The notes beneath the pieces were generated by a model, which saw only the letters and a program-made list of their open reading frames with translations, did no database searches and was not told the origin of the DNA. A DNA stretch of 64,000 nucleotides. Origin: Pseudomonas sp. TNT3. GTDB lineage: Bacteria > Pseudomonadota > Gammaproteobacteria > Pseudomonadales > Pseudomonadaceae. Shown here piece by piece: positions 52,891 through 62,337 of the stretch. Both the position numbers and the translations under genes were made by a program. Every line of letters starts with the position of its first letter. The stretch's first letter is position 1. The stretch covers positions 1 through 64,000 of the forward strand of contig NZ_WFGV02000020.1 of assembly GCF_010095445.2 (NCBI RefSeq), written 5' to 3'.

Positions 52891-53819
52891 GGACGGCGTT
52901 CTCCTGCGGCCAACTGGGTTACGACAGAAGCTTCATCTATCTGTTCAACACCTAATGAACGAGCCACCTGCGGGTTACTCAATACCTTGAAGCGATTTGG
53001 ATAGAGCGTGCGCGGCCACGTGGCGGGCGGGCGATCGAGCATCTGGTCGAGAATCGTCAGCCAGTCGTTCTGATCGCTGTAGGTGCTGGCCAGGCTGCCG
53101 GCCTTGACGAACGCGGCGTTGGGGCCAATCAGGGCGGTGTGCCGTGTGTAACTGCTGAGCAACAGGTTCTTCGCCGTTTTGGGGTTGTACAGGTCAGGAT
53201 CGTCAAGCCCGAGTAGCACGTCGCTGTTTTTCAGCAAGGTTTGCAAGGGACGGCTGTCATTGGTGTCGTCCCAGTGCTCGGCCACAATCTCAAGGCCCAA
53301 TGGCACGGCCGCCTGGCGGAGTTCTTTCAGTAGAAATGCGCTGTGCTGGTCGAAAAGGACACCAATGCGCCGGGCCTGAGGCAACAGGATTTGTGTGAGG
53401 CGCAGTTGCCGATCCAGCGGAGGATCACTCCATAACAGGCTCAGGTGCGAAGGCAGGGTGGTACCCAGTCGAAGACGCGCTTGCAGACGGCTGATCCGCA
53501 GCACCAGTGTTGGCGGCCCCTCGGTGTCTTGCAGGCGCCAGTCCAGGCTCGGCAGGTCGAGGAGGATCAAGCGCGTATTGACCGGCAGTTTGCCCGGCAG
53601 CGACAGGTTGGCCAGTGGTTCAAAACGCACAGTGTCGTGCGGGCGTGTCTCTTTCAGGGCCGTGGTGAAGGTCTGCATGCCGGGGCTGTCCTCTGCGCCG
53701 ATCAGCAGAATGTCGGCAGAGTTCGCCGAAAAATGACTCAGCAGACCGGCAAACAGCAGGCACAACCCGACCAGCAGGCGGCCAAAGGTTGGCGTCTTGC
53801 GTGGCCGGCAGCGCGACAT
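52887..53819 (-). CDS. Periplasmic binding-protein-like protein (ABC_sub_bind)
   Basis: A 310-residue exported protein. A twin basic N terminus and hydrophobic stretch (LLVGLCLLFAGLLSHFSANSA) form the signal peptide. The mature part has the two-lobed binding fold of the family (ADILLIGAEDSPGMQTFTTALKE, then LLPQARRIGVLFDQHSAF and NSDVLLGLDDPDLYNPKTAK). No ABC permease or ATPase gene is near it, so it likely acts as a sensor partner. It sits between the TonB receptor (one base after its stop) and the kinase (overlap). Confidence 0.82.
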   Translation of the reverse strand: MSRCRPRKTPTFGRLLVGLCLLFAGLLSHFSANSADILLIGAEDSPGMQTFTTALKETRPHDTVRFEPLANLSLPGKLPVNTRLILLDLPSLDWRLQDTEGPPTLVLRISRLQARLRLGTTLPSHLSLLWSDPPLDRQLRLTQILLPQARRIGVLFDQHSAFLLKELRQAAVPLGLEIVAEHWDDTNDSRPLQTLLKNSDVLLGLDDPDLYNPKTAKNLLLSSYTRHTALIGPNAAFVKAGSLASTYSDQNDWLTILDQMLDRPPATWPRTLYPNRFKVLSNPQVARSLGVEQIDEASVVTQLAAGERRP

Positions 53820-53820
53820 C

Positions 53821-55944
53821 TTAAAACTCCAGCTCCGCGCTGAAGTACATCACACGACGCTCGTCATAATTGTTATCGATGAAGGTGGTGGGTTGATGGT
53901 CGAGGCGCTGCTGCATCACGCCGGCCAGTTCCAGATGAGCCTTGCCGAACTGGATGCGCTTGGCGATACGGGCGTCGAACCTCTCGAAGCGGTAGCCGTT
54001 GAGTGCGTCATCGCCATAGTAGAAAAGTGCACTGCTCCAGCCTTTGCCCCAGTCACGCAACCAGCCGGCGGAACCACTGTTGCGCGCGGTCTGTTGCTCA
54101 TCCAGCGGATTGCTCGTCTGGGCGTCGACATAGGCGTAGGTCAGGCGCAGGCGGTCGGAGCGGCTGATGTCCCAGTCGAACTGCGTTTCAGCCCCGGTAA
54201 AACGTGCCGTGTTGGCGTTGCTGGCAATGTACTGATTGTTGCGCAGGGGTTCGCTGATCATGCCGGTGATTTCGTCGTAGAAGAACTTCACATCAACGGC
54301 CAGCCCCTGTTCGGCGAAATAGCCGTTGTAGCCCAATTCTCTGGAGCGCATGTGTTCCTGGTCGAGATCACCGGGGCCGCGGGTCCTGACGAAATAGCGG
54401 GCGCTGGACTGTCCGTAGGCGCCTGGCTTCAGATTGGTCACCCGGTAGCTCCAGTTGACGTTGTTCTCGAACATGTCCGGCGATCGCACGGCTTCGGAAT
54501 ACACCGCTCGCAGGCCATGACGCGGATTGATCAGGTAATTGACCGCGACGCGCGGCGTCAGCGAACTGCCGCTCAACCGTGTGTCCTCGAACATCGCTCC
54601 ACCCTGAAGCAGCCAGTGCTCGGTGGCGCGCCACTCGAGTTGGCCAAATGTCCGCCAGGTGGTGTCGTCGAGCGTGCCATTGAAGTAGGTATCGGAATCG
54701 GCCCGGTCGTAACGATAGTTCATGCCACTGACCAGACGCAGACTCTCGGACAGGCTAAGCGTGTCTTGCAGTTCGAGTTCGTAGCGCGATTCCCGGGAGC
54801 TTTGGTCGATGTCGCCACACAAGGTCTTGCGGGCCCCGTGCTTCCATTGATCCAGCACTTGATTGGCCAGGTCCCGTTCCTGGGCGGTACCGGGCGCGGC
54901 GCCTTGACCGGTGAAACGCTCGATATTGCGCGCCAGGCGTTCGGTGTAATTGGGGTTGAGCTGCCAGAGCCGGGTCAATTCCGGGCTGAAGGACAGTTCG
55001 GCATCGCAGGCGCGCCATGTCTGCTGTCGATCCCAGTGCTGGGCTGTGCCCTGGACATACAGGCTGTGATCGGGATTGATGTCCAGGTTCCAGCGCAACG
55101 AGCCTGCGTATGACTTGGCGATGGCATCGGCATTGTCACCGGCATCGGTAATCCCCGAGAACACCGGGCGGTAGGTGTAAGGCCGCTGGTTCGTCCCGTC
55201 CTTGGCATTCAATTGCCAATCGATGCTTTGTCGTTCGTCGATTGCCTGACTGACGGCGAGATTGAATCGGTTCAGGCGACGACTGTCGCGATAATCGGCA
55301 CCGTTGCGATCCGAGTCGAAGCCGTCGTCCTGCAGGCCTGACAGGGAAAGGCGCAAGTCTCCACCGTCCCAGCCGGTGCCCTGGCTGGCGTAAAAGTCGT
55401 TGATGCCGCGCTGACCCCGGGTGACTTTCATCCGTGTGCCATGGCTGTCGGCCGGGTTGCGCGTGATGATGTTGACCACGGCCATCAACGCATTGGCGCC
55501 ATAGCTGACGGTGTTCGGGCCGCGGAATACTTCGATGCGTTCGATGTCCTCCATGGCGACCGCTATGTCGCTCCAGTCCACCGTAGCCAGGCCTGCGCGG
55601 TATACCGAACGGCCATCGATCAACACCTGCATGCGTCGCGCTGCGGTAGCGTTGGTGCCGTGGTAATTCACCGCTGGCTGATTGCCGTTGATGTTACCGA
55701 CCATCATCCCCGGCACCAGGCGCAGCAACTCACTGATGTCCCGCGCGCCGCTGGCATTGATCAGTTGGCTGTCGATCACCGTCATGCTGCCAGGTACCGC
55801 AGCTGGCGACTGTTTGAGCCGCGTCGCCGTCAGAATCTGCGGGAGCGGCTCGCTGTCGAGGAACAAGTCGTCAGCCATCAAGGGCGAGCTGAAGACCAGC
55901 GCCAGGACCAGCGGCGAGCGAGGTGACGTAGCGCCAATTGACAC
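53821..55944 (-). CDS. TonB-dependent outer membrane receptor
   Basis: A 707-residue receptor. The short signal peptide (LVLALVFSSPLMA) is followed by a TonB-box-like segment (LPQILTATRLKQ) and the plug (SELLRLVPGMMVGNINGNQ, VLIDGRSVYR, IERIEVFRGPNTVSYGANA with VVNIITRNP). The barrel follows to the C-terminal phenylalanine. It looks most like BtuB-type or small-ligand receptors. It starts with GTG at 55944, six bases after AAGGA. It is the first gene of a three-gene operon with a binding protein and a hybrid kinase. Confidence 0.88.
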   Translation of the reverse strand: MSIGATSPRSPLVLALVFSSPLMADDLFLDSEPLPQILTATRLKQSPAAVPGSMTVIDSQLINASGARDISELLRLVPGMMVGNINGNQPAVNYHGTNATAARRMQVLIDGRSVYRAGLATVDWSDIAVAMEDIERIEVFRGPNTVSYGANALMAVVNIITRNPADSHGTRMKVTRGQRGINDFYASQGTGWDGGDLRLSLSGLQDDGFDSDRNGADYRDSRRLNRFNLAVSQAIDERQSIDWQLNAKDGTNQRPYTYRPVFSGITDAGDNADAIAKSYAGSLRWNLDINPDHSLYVQGTAQHWDRQQTWRACDAELSFSPELTRLWQLNPNYTERLARNIERFTGQGAAPGTAQERDLANQVLDQWKHGARKTLCGDIDQSSRESRYELELQDTLSLSESLRLVSGMNYRYDRADSDTYFNGTLDDTTWRTFGQLEWRATEHWLLQGGAMFEDTRLSGSSLTPRVAVNYLINPRHGLRAVYSEAVRSPDMFENNVNWSYRVTNLKPGAYGQSSARYFVRTRGPGDLDQEHMRSRELGYNGYFAEQGLAVDVKFFYDEITGMISEPLRNNQYIASNANTARFTGAETQFDWDISRSDRLRLTYAYVDAQTSNPLDEQQTARNSGSAGWLRDWGKGWSSALFYYGDDALNGYRFERFDARIAKRIQFGKAHLELAGVMQQRLDHQPTTFIDNNYDERRVMYFSAELEF

Positions 55945-56097
55945 AACACATCCTTGATAGTGATTAACTGGCGCGCATGGTAACCGAGCCGATTGAATTA
56001 TCCAGTCACAATGCCGGCATTTTCCCTGGTTTCATGGGTCTTCTTCCAACTGATGCGGGTAATTGTCGCGAGGGCTGGCCGCGACCCGGACGCTCCG

Positions 56098-56103
56098 TAT
56101 AAT
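56098..56103 (+). promoter_or_regulatory. -10 element of gpsA
   Basis: A perfect TATAAT lies 36 bases before the gpsA start. The best -35 at 17 bases (CTGGCC) is poor, so an activator or an extended -10 may be used. Confidence 0.4.
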
Positions 56104-56139
56104 GCCGGCATCGCCACTGTATGGATAAACGGATTACAT

Positions 56140-57165
56140 ATGACTGAACAGCGCCCAATCGCGGTACTGGGAGGCGGAAGTTTTGGTACCGCCGTGGCCA
56201 ATCTTCTGGCCGAGAACGGGCACCAGGTCCGACAGTGGATGCGAGATCCCGACCAGGCCGAGGCCATTCGGGTCAATCGCGAGAACCCGCGTTACCTCAA
56301 AGGCATCAAGATCCTGCCGGCCGTGGAGCCTGTCACTGACTTGCAAGCCACGCTGGAAGCCTGCGACCTGTGCTTCGTCGCACTGCCGTCCAGCGCGTTG
56401 CGGTCGGTACTGGTCCCGCACGCCGAGCGCTTGAGCGGCAAGTTGTTGGTGAGCCTGACCAAAGGGATCGAAGCCCACACGTTCAAACTGATGAGCGAGA
56501 TCCTCGAAGAGATCGCCCCGCAAGCCCGCATTGGCGTGCTTTCCGGGCCGAACCTGGCCCGCGAAATCGCCGAACATGCCCTGACCGCCACCGTCGTCGC
56601 CAGCGAAGATGAAGAGTTGTGCCAGCGCGTTCAGGCGGCCTTGCACGGCCGGACTTTCCGCGTGTACGCCAGCGCCGACCGCTTCGGCGTGGAACTGGGC
56701 GGAGCGTTGAAGAACGTCTACGCGATTATTGCCGGCATGGCCGTTGCGTTGGGCATGGGCGAAAACACCAAGAGCATGCTGATCACGCGGGCGCTGGCGG
56801 AAATGACCCGCTTTGCGGTGAATCAGGGCGCCAATCCGATGACCTTTCTTGGCCTGGCGGGCGTGGGCGATTTGATCGTTACTTGCTCATCGCCGAAAAG
56901 CCGCAACTATCAGGTCGGTTTCGCCTTGGGTCAGGGTTTGAGCCTGGAGGACGCGGTGACGCGTCTTGGGGAAGTCGCCGAAGGTGTGAACACGCTCAAA
57001 GTCCTCAAGGCCAAAGCCCAGGAAGTGGGGGTATATATGCCGCTGGTCGCGGGGCTGCATGCGATCCTGTTTGAGGGGCGCACGCTGGAGCAGGTCATTG
57101 GGCTATTGATGCGCGGCGAACCGAAAACCGACGTCGACTTTATTTCCACCAGTGGTTTTAACTGA
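56140..57165 (+). CDS. gpsA: GpsA glycerol-3-phosphate dehydrogenase
   Basis: A 341-residue NAD(P)-dependent enzyme that reduces dihydroxyacetone phosphate to glycerol-3-phosphate for phospholipids. It has the nucleotide motif [21 protein letters not shown] at the N terminus, then [18 protein letters not shown], the catalytic lysine in [13 protein letters not shown] and [24 protein letters not shown] chose ATG 56140; the longer open frame to 55993 overlaps the divergent promoter region. It is followed by a DUF4389 gene and sixA. Confidence 0.95.
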   Translation: MTEQRPIAVLGGGSFGTAVANLLAENGHQVRQWMRDPDQAEAIRVNRENPRYLKGIKILPAVEPVTDLQATLEACDLCFVALPSSALRSVLVPHAERLSGKLLVSLTKGIEAHTFKLMSEILEEIAPQARIGVLSGPNLAREIAEHALTATVVASEDEELCQRVQAALHGRTFRVYASADRFGVELGGALKNVYAIIAGMAVALGMGENTKSMLITRALAEMTRFAVNQGANPMTFLGLAGVGDLIVTCSSPKSRNYQVGFALGQGLSLEDAVTRLGEVAEGVNTLKVLKAKAQEVGVYMPLVAGLHAILFEGRTLEQVIGLLMRGEPKTDVDFISTSGFN

Positions 57166-57208
57166 ATTTTTCCGCAGCGACCCCATCTACAGAGTCAGGG
57201 AGCGAGAC

Positions 57209-57556
57209 ATGAACGATCCGAAAGTAGAAGCAAAATACGAGTCCATCCTGCTGCGCGTCTTGTGGATGCTCATTTACGTGCTGGTCTGGCAAGTGGCCCA
57301 GTTCATTTTGGGCGCCGTGGTGCTGGTCCAGCTGATCTATCGTTTGATCTATGGTGCCCCGAGCGCCAGCCTGATGAACTTCGGCGACAGCCTGAGCCAG
57401 TTTCTGGCGCAGATTGGTCGTTTCGGCAGCTTCCACAGCGACCAGAAACCCTGGCCGTTCGCCGACTGGCCAACGCCGCGTACTCCGGAAGGTGAAGCGC
57501 CGCACGCCGTGCCGCCAGCACCGCACCCGGTCCGAGATGAGGAACCCAAACTATGA
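57209..57556 (+). CDS. DUF4389 inner membrane protein
   Basis: A 115-residue protein with one long or two short hydrophobic segments (LLRVLWMLIYVLVWQVAQFILGAVVLVQLIYRLI, about 13-46), followed by a conserved FGDSLSQFLAQIGRF region and a proline-rich tail. This is the DUF4389 family of unknown function. I chose ATG 57209, after GGAG; the longer frame overlaps the gpsA stop region. It overlaps sixA by four bases (ATGA). Confidence 0.82.
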   Translation: MNDPKVEAKYESILLRVLWMLIYVLVWQVAQFILGAVVLVQLIYRLIYGAPSASLMNFGDSLSQFLAQIGRFGSFHSDQKPWPFADWPTPRTPEGEAPHAVPPAPHPVRDEEPKL

Positions 57557-58005
57557 AACTCTGGGTATTGCGTCATGGTGAAGCCGAGCCACATGGCACG
57601 CGGCCAGATTCCGAGCGAGCACTGACCGCTCATGGTCGTGAAGAAGTGCTGCGCAGCGCTGCCAAGTTGATTGGCCAGCCAATCTCAGCGATCTATGCCA
57701 GCCCTTACCTGCGAGCGCAGGAGACGGCAATGCTGGTTCGCGAAGCGTTGGGGTTCGAGCCTGAGATCCGTACTGTCGAATGGCTGACCCCCGACAACCG
57801 CCCTCAAGCGGTGGCCGAACAGTTGGTCTCCGTGGACTACGCATTGCTGGTCAGCCATAACCCGCTGGTGGGCAATCTGCTGGGTTATTTGCAGCACGGT
57901 CATGTTCAGGAACCCGAAGCGGTGAAAACCGCGGGCCTTGCAGAGCTTGAGGGTGACCTGCCAGTGGCGGGCGCAATGAAGCTCAATGGCATCAAGCACC
58001 CTTGA
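57553..58005 (+). CDS. sixA: SixA phosphohistidine phosphatase
   Basis: A 150-residue histidine phosphatase with the RHG motif LWVLRHGEAEPHG at the N terminus and the second histidine in LLVSHNPLVGNLLGYL. SixA removes phosphate from histidine phosphotransfer proteins such as ArcB or NPr. It starts in the stop of the DUF4389 gene, so gpsA-DUF4389-sixA form one operon. Confidence 0.9.
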   Translation: MKLWVLRHGEAEPHGTRPDSERALTAHGREEVLRSAAKLIGQPISAIYASPYLRAQETAMLVREALGFEPEIRTVEWLTPDNRPQAVAEQLVSVDYALLVSHNPLVGNLLGYLQHGHVQEPEAVKTAGLAELEGDLPVAGAMKLNGIKHP

Positions 58006-58103
58006 ACGTTGAAAGATCCACCCTGCGGCAGCGCCTGGTATTTTCCCTGTAGGCGTTACCTCAGGCTGCAATCCGTTGATCCAGTTTTTGTCCTCAAATA
58101 GTT

Positions 58104-58123
58104 AACCAAGCAACCGCTTGGTT
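58104..58123. promoter_or_regulatory. TetR-type operator upstream of acyl-CoA ligase gene
   Basis: AACCAAGC and GCTTGGTT form a perfect eight-base inverted repeat around AACC. The form and spacing are typical of TetR-family operators in fatty acid and acyl-CoA genes. It is 40 bases before the acyl-CoA ligase start. No TetR gene is in this window. Confidence 0.65.
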
Positions 58124-58140
58124 GACTACGCTTGCTCCAG

Positions 58141-58154
58141 AACAAAAACAGGAG
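58141..58154 (+). promoter_or_regulatory. Possible Hfq/Crc site before the acyl-CoA ligase gene
   Basis: AACAAAAA fits AANAANAA and lies two bases before the ribosome site GGAG. This is where Hfq/Crc binding blocks translation of catabolic genes. The motif is short and AT-poor surroundings make it stand out a little. Confidence 0.4.
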
Positions 58155-58162
58155 CGAGTCGC

Positions 58163-59830
58163 ATGTCTGCCGCTATTCGATTGCCACTGGACGTCTTCTA
58201 CGAGCGTGAAGCCCGTCATCCCCGCCAGCGTTTTCTGGTTCAGCCTGTGGGTGGAGGCCAGGTCGAAACACTGACCTGGGCCGACGTCGGCCATCAGGCC
58301 CGCTGTGCCGCCCATTGGCTGCGGGCGCGGGAATTGCCCCAAGGCAGCCATATCGCGCTGATCTCGAAGAACTGCGCGCACTGGATCATTGCCGACCTGG
58401 CGATCTGGATGGCCGGGCATGTATCCGTTCCGCTGTACCCCAACCTGACCGCTGAATCCGTGGCACAGGTACTGGAACACTCCGAAGCCGTGCTGGCGTT
58501 CATTGGCAAGCTCGATGACTGGCCAGGCATGTCCCGAGGTATCCAATCGGATCTGCCGACGATCAGTCTGCCGCTGCATCCTCCTGGAACCTTCGATTTC
58601 AGCTGGGCTGACTTGCAGGCAAGCTCACCGATCCAGGACGACCCCAAGCCTGCCGCCGATCAACTGGCAACCATCATCTACACCTCCGGCACCACGGGCA
58701 TGCCTAAAGGCGTCATGCACAGCTTCGGCAATCTGGGGTTCGCCGCCACTCGTGGCACGCAGCTGTTTGGACTCAACGAGGCAGATCGACTGCTGTCCTA
58801 TCTGCCGCTGTGCCACGTTGCCGAGCGGATGTTCGTCGAAATGGCGTCTATCTACACCGGACAAACAGTGTTTTTTGCTGAAAGCCTCGACACCTTCCTG
58901 ACGGATCTGCAGCGCGCGCGACCGACTGCATTGTTCGGCGTGCCGCGAATCTGGACCAAATTCCAGATGGGCGTGTACAGCAAGATTCCGGCAAAGCGCC
59001 TCGATTTTTTGCTCGGCTTGCCAATCATCGGCAAGCGGGTAGGGCATAAAGTCCTCGCGGGGCTGGGGCTGGATGCATTGCGTATCGCGTTGTCCGGCGC
59101 CGCGCCCGTGCCCCAGAGTTTGCTGCTGTGGTACCGCAAACTCGGGCTGGATGTGCTGGAGGTCTACGGTATGACTGAAAGCTGTGGCTACTCGCACATC
59201 TGCCTTCCCGGTCAGAACAAACCCGGCTGGATCGGCAAGCCGTGCCCGGAGGTCGAGGTGCGGATAGAACCCTCGGGTGAGGTACTGGTTCGCAGCGGCG
59301 CCACCATGCTGGGCTATTTCAAGGAACCGGAAAAAACCGCTGACACCCTCACCGAGGATGGCTTCCTGCGCACCGGTGATAAAGGTGAGGAGGATGCTGA
59401 AGGCAATCTGCGCCTGACCGGGCGACTCAAGGAAATCTTCAAGACCAGCAAAGGTAAATACGTGGCCCCGGCCCCGATCGAAAATCGCCTGGCGGTGCAT
59501 TCGCGGATCGAACAGGTGTGCGTGGTGGGCGACGGGCTGACCGCGCCGCTGGGGTTATGCGTGCTGTCCGCGGTTGGCCAGCAGGACGCGGGCAGTACCG
59601 CGCGTGCCGGCCTGCATTCGAGTCTGGAAAGGCTGCTGGAGGAGGTCAACGGCGCCCTCGATAAGCATGAACGCCTGCGCAGGCTGGTGGTGGTCAAGGA
59701 CAGCTGGGCGGTGGAAAACGGCTTTCTGACGCCGACCCTCAAGATCAAGCGCAACGTGATCGAAGCGGCGTACGGTGCGCGGTTTGAAGAATGGAGCGAG
59801 CGCAGCGAGACCGTGCTGTGGCAGGATTGA
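58163..59830 (+). CDS. AMP-binding acyl-CoA ligase
   Basis: A 555-residue long-chain acyl-CoA synthetase-type enzyme that activates fatty acids through an acyl-AMP. It has the P-loop-like TIIYTSGTTGMPKGVMHSF (about 173), the YGMTESCG motif (about 335) and the hinge region FLRTGDKGEEDAEGNLRLTGRLKEIFKTSKGKYVAP. The ATG at 58163 follows GGAG; the upstream frame has none. It begins the group ligase, thioesterase, hydrolase, hydrolase, as in PA1617-PA1622. Confidence 0.88.
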   Translation: MSAAIRLPLDVFYEREARHPRQRFLVQPVGGGQVETLTWADVGHQARCAAHWLRARELPQGSHIALISKNCAHWIIADLAIWMAGHVSVPLYPNLTAESVAQVLEHSEAVLAFIGKLDDWPGMSRGIQSDLPTISLPLHPPGTFDFSWADLQASSPIQDDPKPAADQLATIIYTSGTTGMPKGVMHSFGNLGFAATRGTQLFGLNEADRLLSYLPLCHVAERMFVEMASIYTGQTVFFAESLDTFLTDLQRARPTALFGVPRIWTKFQMGVYSKIPAKRLDFLLGLPIIGKRVGHKVLAGLGLDALRIALSGAAPVPQSLLLWYRKLGLDVLEVYGMTESCGYSHICLPGQNKPGWIGKPCPEVEVRIEPSGEVLVRSGATMLGYFKEPEKTADTLTEDGFLRTGDKGEEDAEGNLRLTGRLKEIFKTSKGKYVAPAPIENRLAVHSRIEQVCVVGDGLTAPLGLCVLSAVGQQDAGSTARAGLHSSLERLLEEVNGALDKHERLRRLVVVKDSWAVENGFLTPTLKIKRNVIEAAYGARFEEWSERSETVLWQD

Positions 59831-59862
59831 TTCACGAACAAAACCAACAAAGGATGTCAGCA

Positions 59863-60306
59863 ATGAGCTTGTGGCGTACCACTCCCAATATCGAACAGTT
59901 GAACGCGATCCAGAAAAACACCATTGGCGAAGTCCTGGATATTCGCTTTGAAGCGTTCGACGATGAGTCCCTGACCGCCAGCATGGTCATCGACCACCGT
60001 ACTCACCAACCCTACGGATTGCTGCATGGCGGCGCTTCTGTGGTACTGGCTGAAAGCGTGGGATCGATGGCCAGTTACCTGTGCATCGACGCCAGCAAGT
60101 TTTACTGCGTGGGCCTGGAGATCAACGCGAACCATTTGCGCGGATTGCGCAGCGGCCGAGTGACCGCCGTGGCCAAGGCGATTCACATCGGCCGTACCAC
60201 GCATGTGTGGGATATCCGCCTGAGCAGTGATGAGGGCAAGGCGAGTTGCGTGTCGCGGCTGACCATGGCGGTGGTGCCGCTGGGCGAAAATCCGCCGGCG
60301 CGCTAA
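59863..60306 (+). CDS. Hotdog-fold acyl-CoA thioesterase
   Basis: A 147-residue PaaI/YdiI-type thioesterase. The hotdog signature is HQPYGLLHGGASVVLAESVGS (about 50-70), with the catalytic glutamate in AESVGS and the sheet VGLEINANHLRGLRSG. It hydrolyses acyl- or aryl-CoA. I chose ATG 59863 (SLWRTTPNIEQL), nine bases after AAAGGA; ATG 59854 lies too close to that site. It follows the acyl-CoA ligase by 32 bases. Confidence 0.88.
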   Translation: MSLWRTTPNIEQLNAIQKNTIGEVLDIRFEAFDDESLTASMVIDHRTHQPYGLLHGGASVVLAESVGSMASYLCIDASKFYCVGLEINANHLRGLRSGRVTAVAKAIHIGRTTHVWDIRLSSDEGKASCVSRLTMAVVPLGENPPAR

Positions 60307-60455
60307 GTTATTAACCGTCCCCCTGCAGCAGCGGGCGAACCTGTGGCTACACAGGGGCTGGCCGGACTGTCACTGATGCTGGCAGATACGGTCATTGCTG
60401 TAGAACGCAGTCTTACGGACAATCAACGCCTGATCTCGCTCATGGATTTGCCGGT

Positions 60456-61262
60456 ATGTCGCAACAGATATTTTTCGCCCACGCCAACGGGTTTCCTTCC
60501 GGGACCTACGGCAAATTGTTCGCGGCCCTGGCGCCCGAGTATCAGGTGACGCATCTGGAGCAGCACGCCCACGATCCGCGTTTTCCCGCTGACGATAACT
60601 GGTACAACCTGGTGGATGAGTTGATCCACCATCTGGAGTTGCAGGCGGAACCCGTGTGGGGCGTCGGTCATTCCTTCGGTGGTGTCCTTCATCTGCACGC
60701 TGCATTGCGTCGTCCCGAGCTGTATCGCGGGGTCGTCATGCTTGATTCGCCGGTGCTGACCCGCGCCGATCAATGGGTAATTCGCGCTGCCAAGCGTTTC
60801 GGCTTTATCGATCGCCTGACACCCGCCGGCCGCACTTTGGGACGCCGGGAAGAGTTCACCGATCTGGACAGCGCGCGTCGCTATTTTGCCGGCAAGACTC
60901 TTTTTCGCAGCTTCGATCCGGAATGCCTGGACGCGTACCTTCAGCATGGTTTGCACAGGGTCGGTGACACGCTGCGCCTGCGTTTCGACCCTGCGACGGA
61001 AATCAGCATCTACCGGGGTGTTCCGCACACCAGTCCCGGGCTGGCCCGGCAACTTAAAGTGCCGCTGGCGGTGGTTCGCGGGCACCGCAGTCGTGTGGTC
61101 ATGCGCCATCACGCCAGCGCTGTCGGACGCATGCCATTGGGCGAGTCCCTGACGATGCCCGGAGGCCACATGTTTCCCCTCGAACGCCCTCAGGACACTG
61201 CCACACTGCTGAAAAACCTGTTCAGCCGCTGGGAAGGTCGACGTCAGCAGGATTGCGCATGA
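60456..61262 (+). CDS. Alpha/beta hydrolase 1
   Basis: A 268-residue alpha/beta hydrolase. It starts SQQIFFAHANGFPSGTYGKLF with the oxyanion region, has the nucleophile serine in GVGHSFGGVLHLHAA (about residue 73) and the histidine in TMPGGHMFPLERP (about 235). The substrate is not known; it resembles PA1621. Between the thioesterase stop and this start is a 149-base gap with a possible weak REP unit. Its stop overlaps the next gene (ATGA). Confidence 0.88.
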   Translation: MSQQIFFAHANGFPSGTYGKLFAALAPEYQVTHLEQHAHDPRFPADDNWYNLVDELIHHLELQAEPVWGVGHSFGGVLHLHAALRRPELYRGVVMLDSPVLTRADQWVIRAAKRFGFIDRLTPAGRTLGRREEFTDLDSARRYFAGKTLFRSFDPECLDAYLQHGLHRVGDTLRLRFDPATEISIYRGVPHTSPGLARQLKVPLAVVRGHRSRVVMRHHASAVGRMPLGESLTMPGGHMFPLERPQDTATLLKNLFSRWEGRRQQDCA

Positions 61263-62113
61263 GTCATGTCGTCGAAGAAGTACGCCTGAGCCTGCCGCAC
61301 ATCGAGTTGGCGGCCCATCTGTTCGGTCCTGAAGACGGATTGCCGGTCATTGCCTTGCACGGCTGGCTGGACAACGCCAACAGCTTTGCGCGGTTGGCGC
61401 CCAAGCTCAAAGGCTTGCGCATCATCGCGCTGGACATGGCCGGCCACGGCCACTCCGGTCATCGGCCACCCGGTGCGGGTTATGCCATGTGGGATTATGC
61501 CCACGATGTGCTGCAAGTCGCCGAGCAGTTGGGATTGAAGCGTTTCGCGTTGATGGGTCATTCCATGGGCGCCATCGCTTCGGTGATCATTGCAGGGTCG
61601 TTGCCTGAGCGCGTCACCCACCTGGCGTTGATCGACGGCCTCATTCCTCCTACAGACAAAAGCGAAAACGCCGCCGAGCGCATGGGTATGGCCCTGCAGG
61701 CGCAGCTGGACCTGCGGGAAAAACGCAAGCCGGTCTACAACACCCTGGACCGCGCCATAGAAGCCCGCATGAAAGGGCTGGTGGCGGTGAGTCGGGAAGC
61801 CGCAGAGTTGCTCGCTCAACGAGGGCTGATGCCGGTACCGGGGGGTTACACCTGGCGCACCGATAGCCGACTGACGCTGCCTTCGCCGTTGCGCCTGAGC
61901 CCGGAACAGGCGATGGCCTTCGTTCAGCGGGTCAGGTGTCCGGCAACGCTGGTGGTGGCTGCTGACGGCATGCTCGCCAAACACACCGAGCTCCTGGAGC
62001 GTCTACCCTTTAGCCGGGAACAGCTGCCGGGTGGTCATCATTTGCACCTGAACGATGAGGCCGGTGCCGATCTTGTCGCAGACTGTTTCAATCGGTTCTT
62101 CGCCGTTCCTTGA
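61259..62113 (+). CDS. Alpha/beta hydrolase 2
   Basis: A 284-residue alpha/beta hydrolase, related to the preceding one and to PA1622. It has [19 protein letters not shown] at the N terminus, the nucleophile serine in [14 protein letters not shown] (about 105), and a histidine in [15 protein letters not shown] (about 262). It starts within the stop of the first hydrolase. Both are probably esterases or lipases acting on products of the acyl-CoA pathway; the substrates are unknown. Confidence 0.88.
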   Translation: MSHVVEEVRLSLPHIELAAHLFGPEDGLPVIALHGWLDNANSFARLAPKLKGLRIIALDMAGHGHSGHRPPGAGYAMWDYAHDVLQVAEQLGLKRFALMGHSMGAIASVIIAGSLPERVTHLALIDGLIPPTDKSENAAERMGMALQAQLDLREKRKPVYNTLDRAIEARMKGLVAVSREAAELLAQRGLMPVPGGYTWRTDSRLTLPSPLRLSPEQAMAFVQRVRCPATLVVAADGMLAKHTELLERLPFSREQLPGGHHLHLNDEAGADLVADCFNRFFAVP

Positions 62114-62163
62114 CTTGCGCCGGGCAACTGTCGAGGCTGGGCGGGTTGAAATGGGAGACAACC

Positions 62164-62337
62164 ATGATAGATCTCTACACCGCTGCGACCCCGAAAGGCC
62201 ACAAGGTCTCTATCGTGCTCGAGAAACCCGGCATGCCCTGCTTGGCGCACGCCTTGAATATCGACAAAAAGGAAAAGAAGTCTGCGCGTTACCCTGCCAG
62301 CTTCTTCAAAGGCGCCCAGGCCATGCTGATCCGATGA
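62164..62337 (+). pseudogene. Glutathione S-transferase N-terminal remnant
   Basis: A 57-codon open frame starting [20 protein letters not shown] with GGAG upstream. This is the N-terminal thioredoxin-fold start of YghU/YfcG-type glutathione transferases. The match fades after DKKEKK; the rest ([18 protein letters not shown]) is unrelated and the remaining 150 or so residues are missing. It is a truncated relic, though its ribosome site and ATGA overlap with the next gene could keep it translated. Confidence 0.75.

Noticed and set aside
55956..55968. Fur-box-like GATAGTGATTAAC just before the TonB receptor gene
   Set aside because: It agrees with only part of a 19-base Fur box; the second half does not match, so I do not list it as a site.
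58012..58080. REP-like sequence after sixA
   Set aside because: Fragments such as CTGCGGCAGCG and TCAGGCTGC resemble a REP family but do not form a convincing inverted pair.
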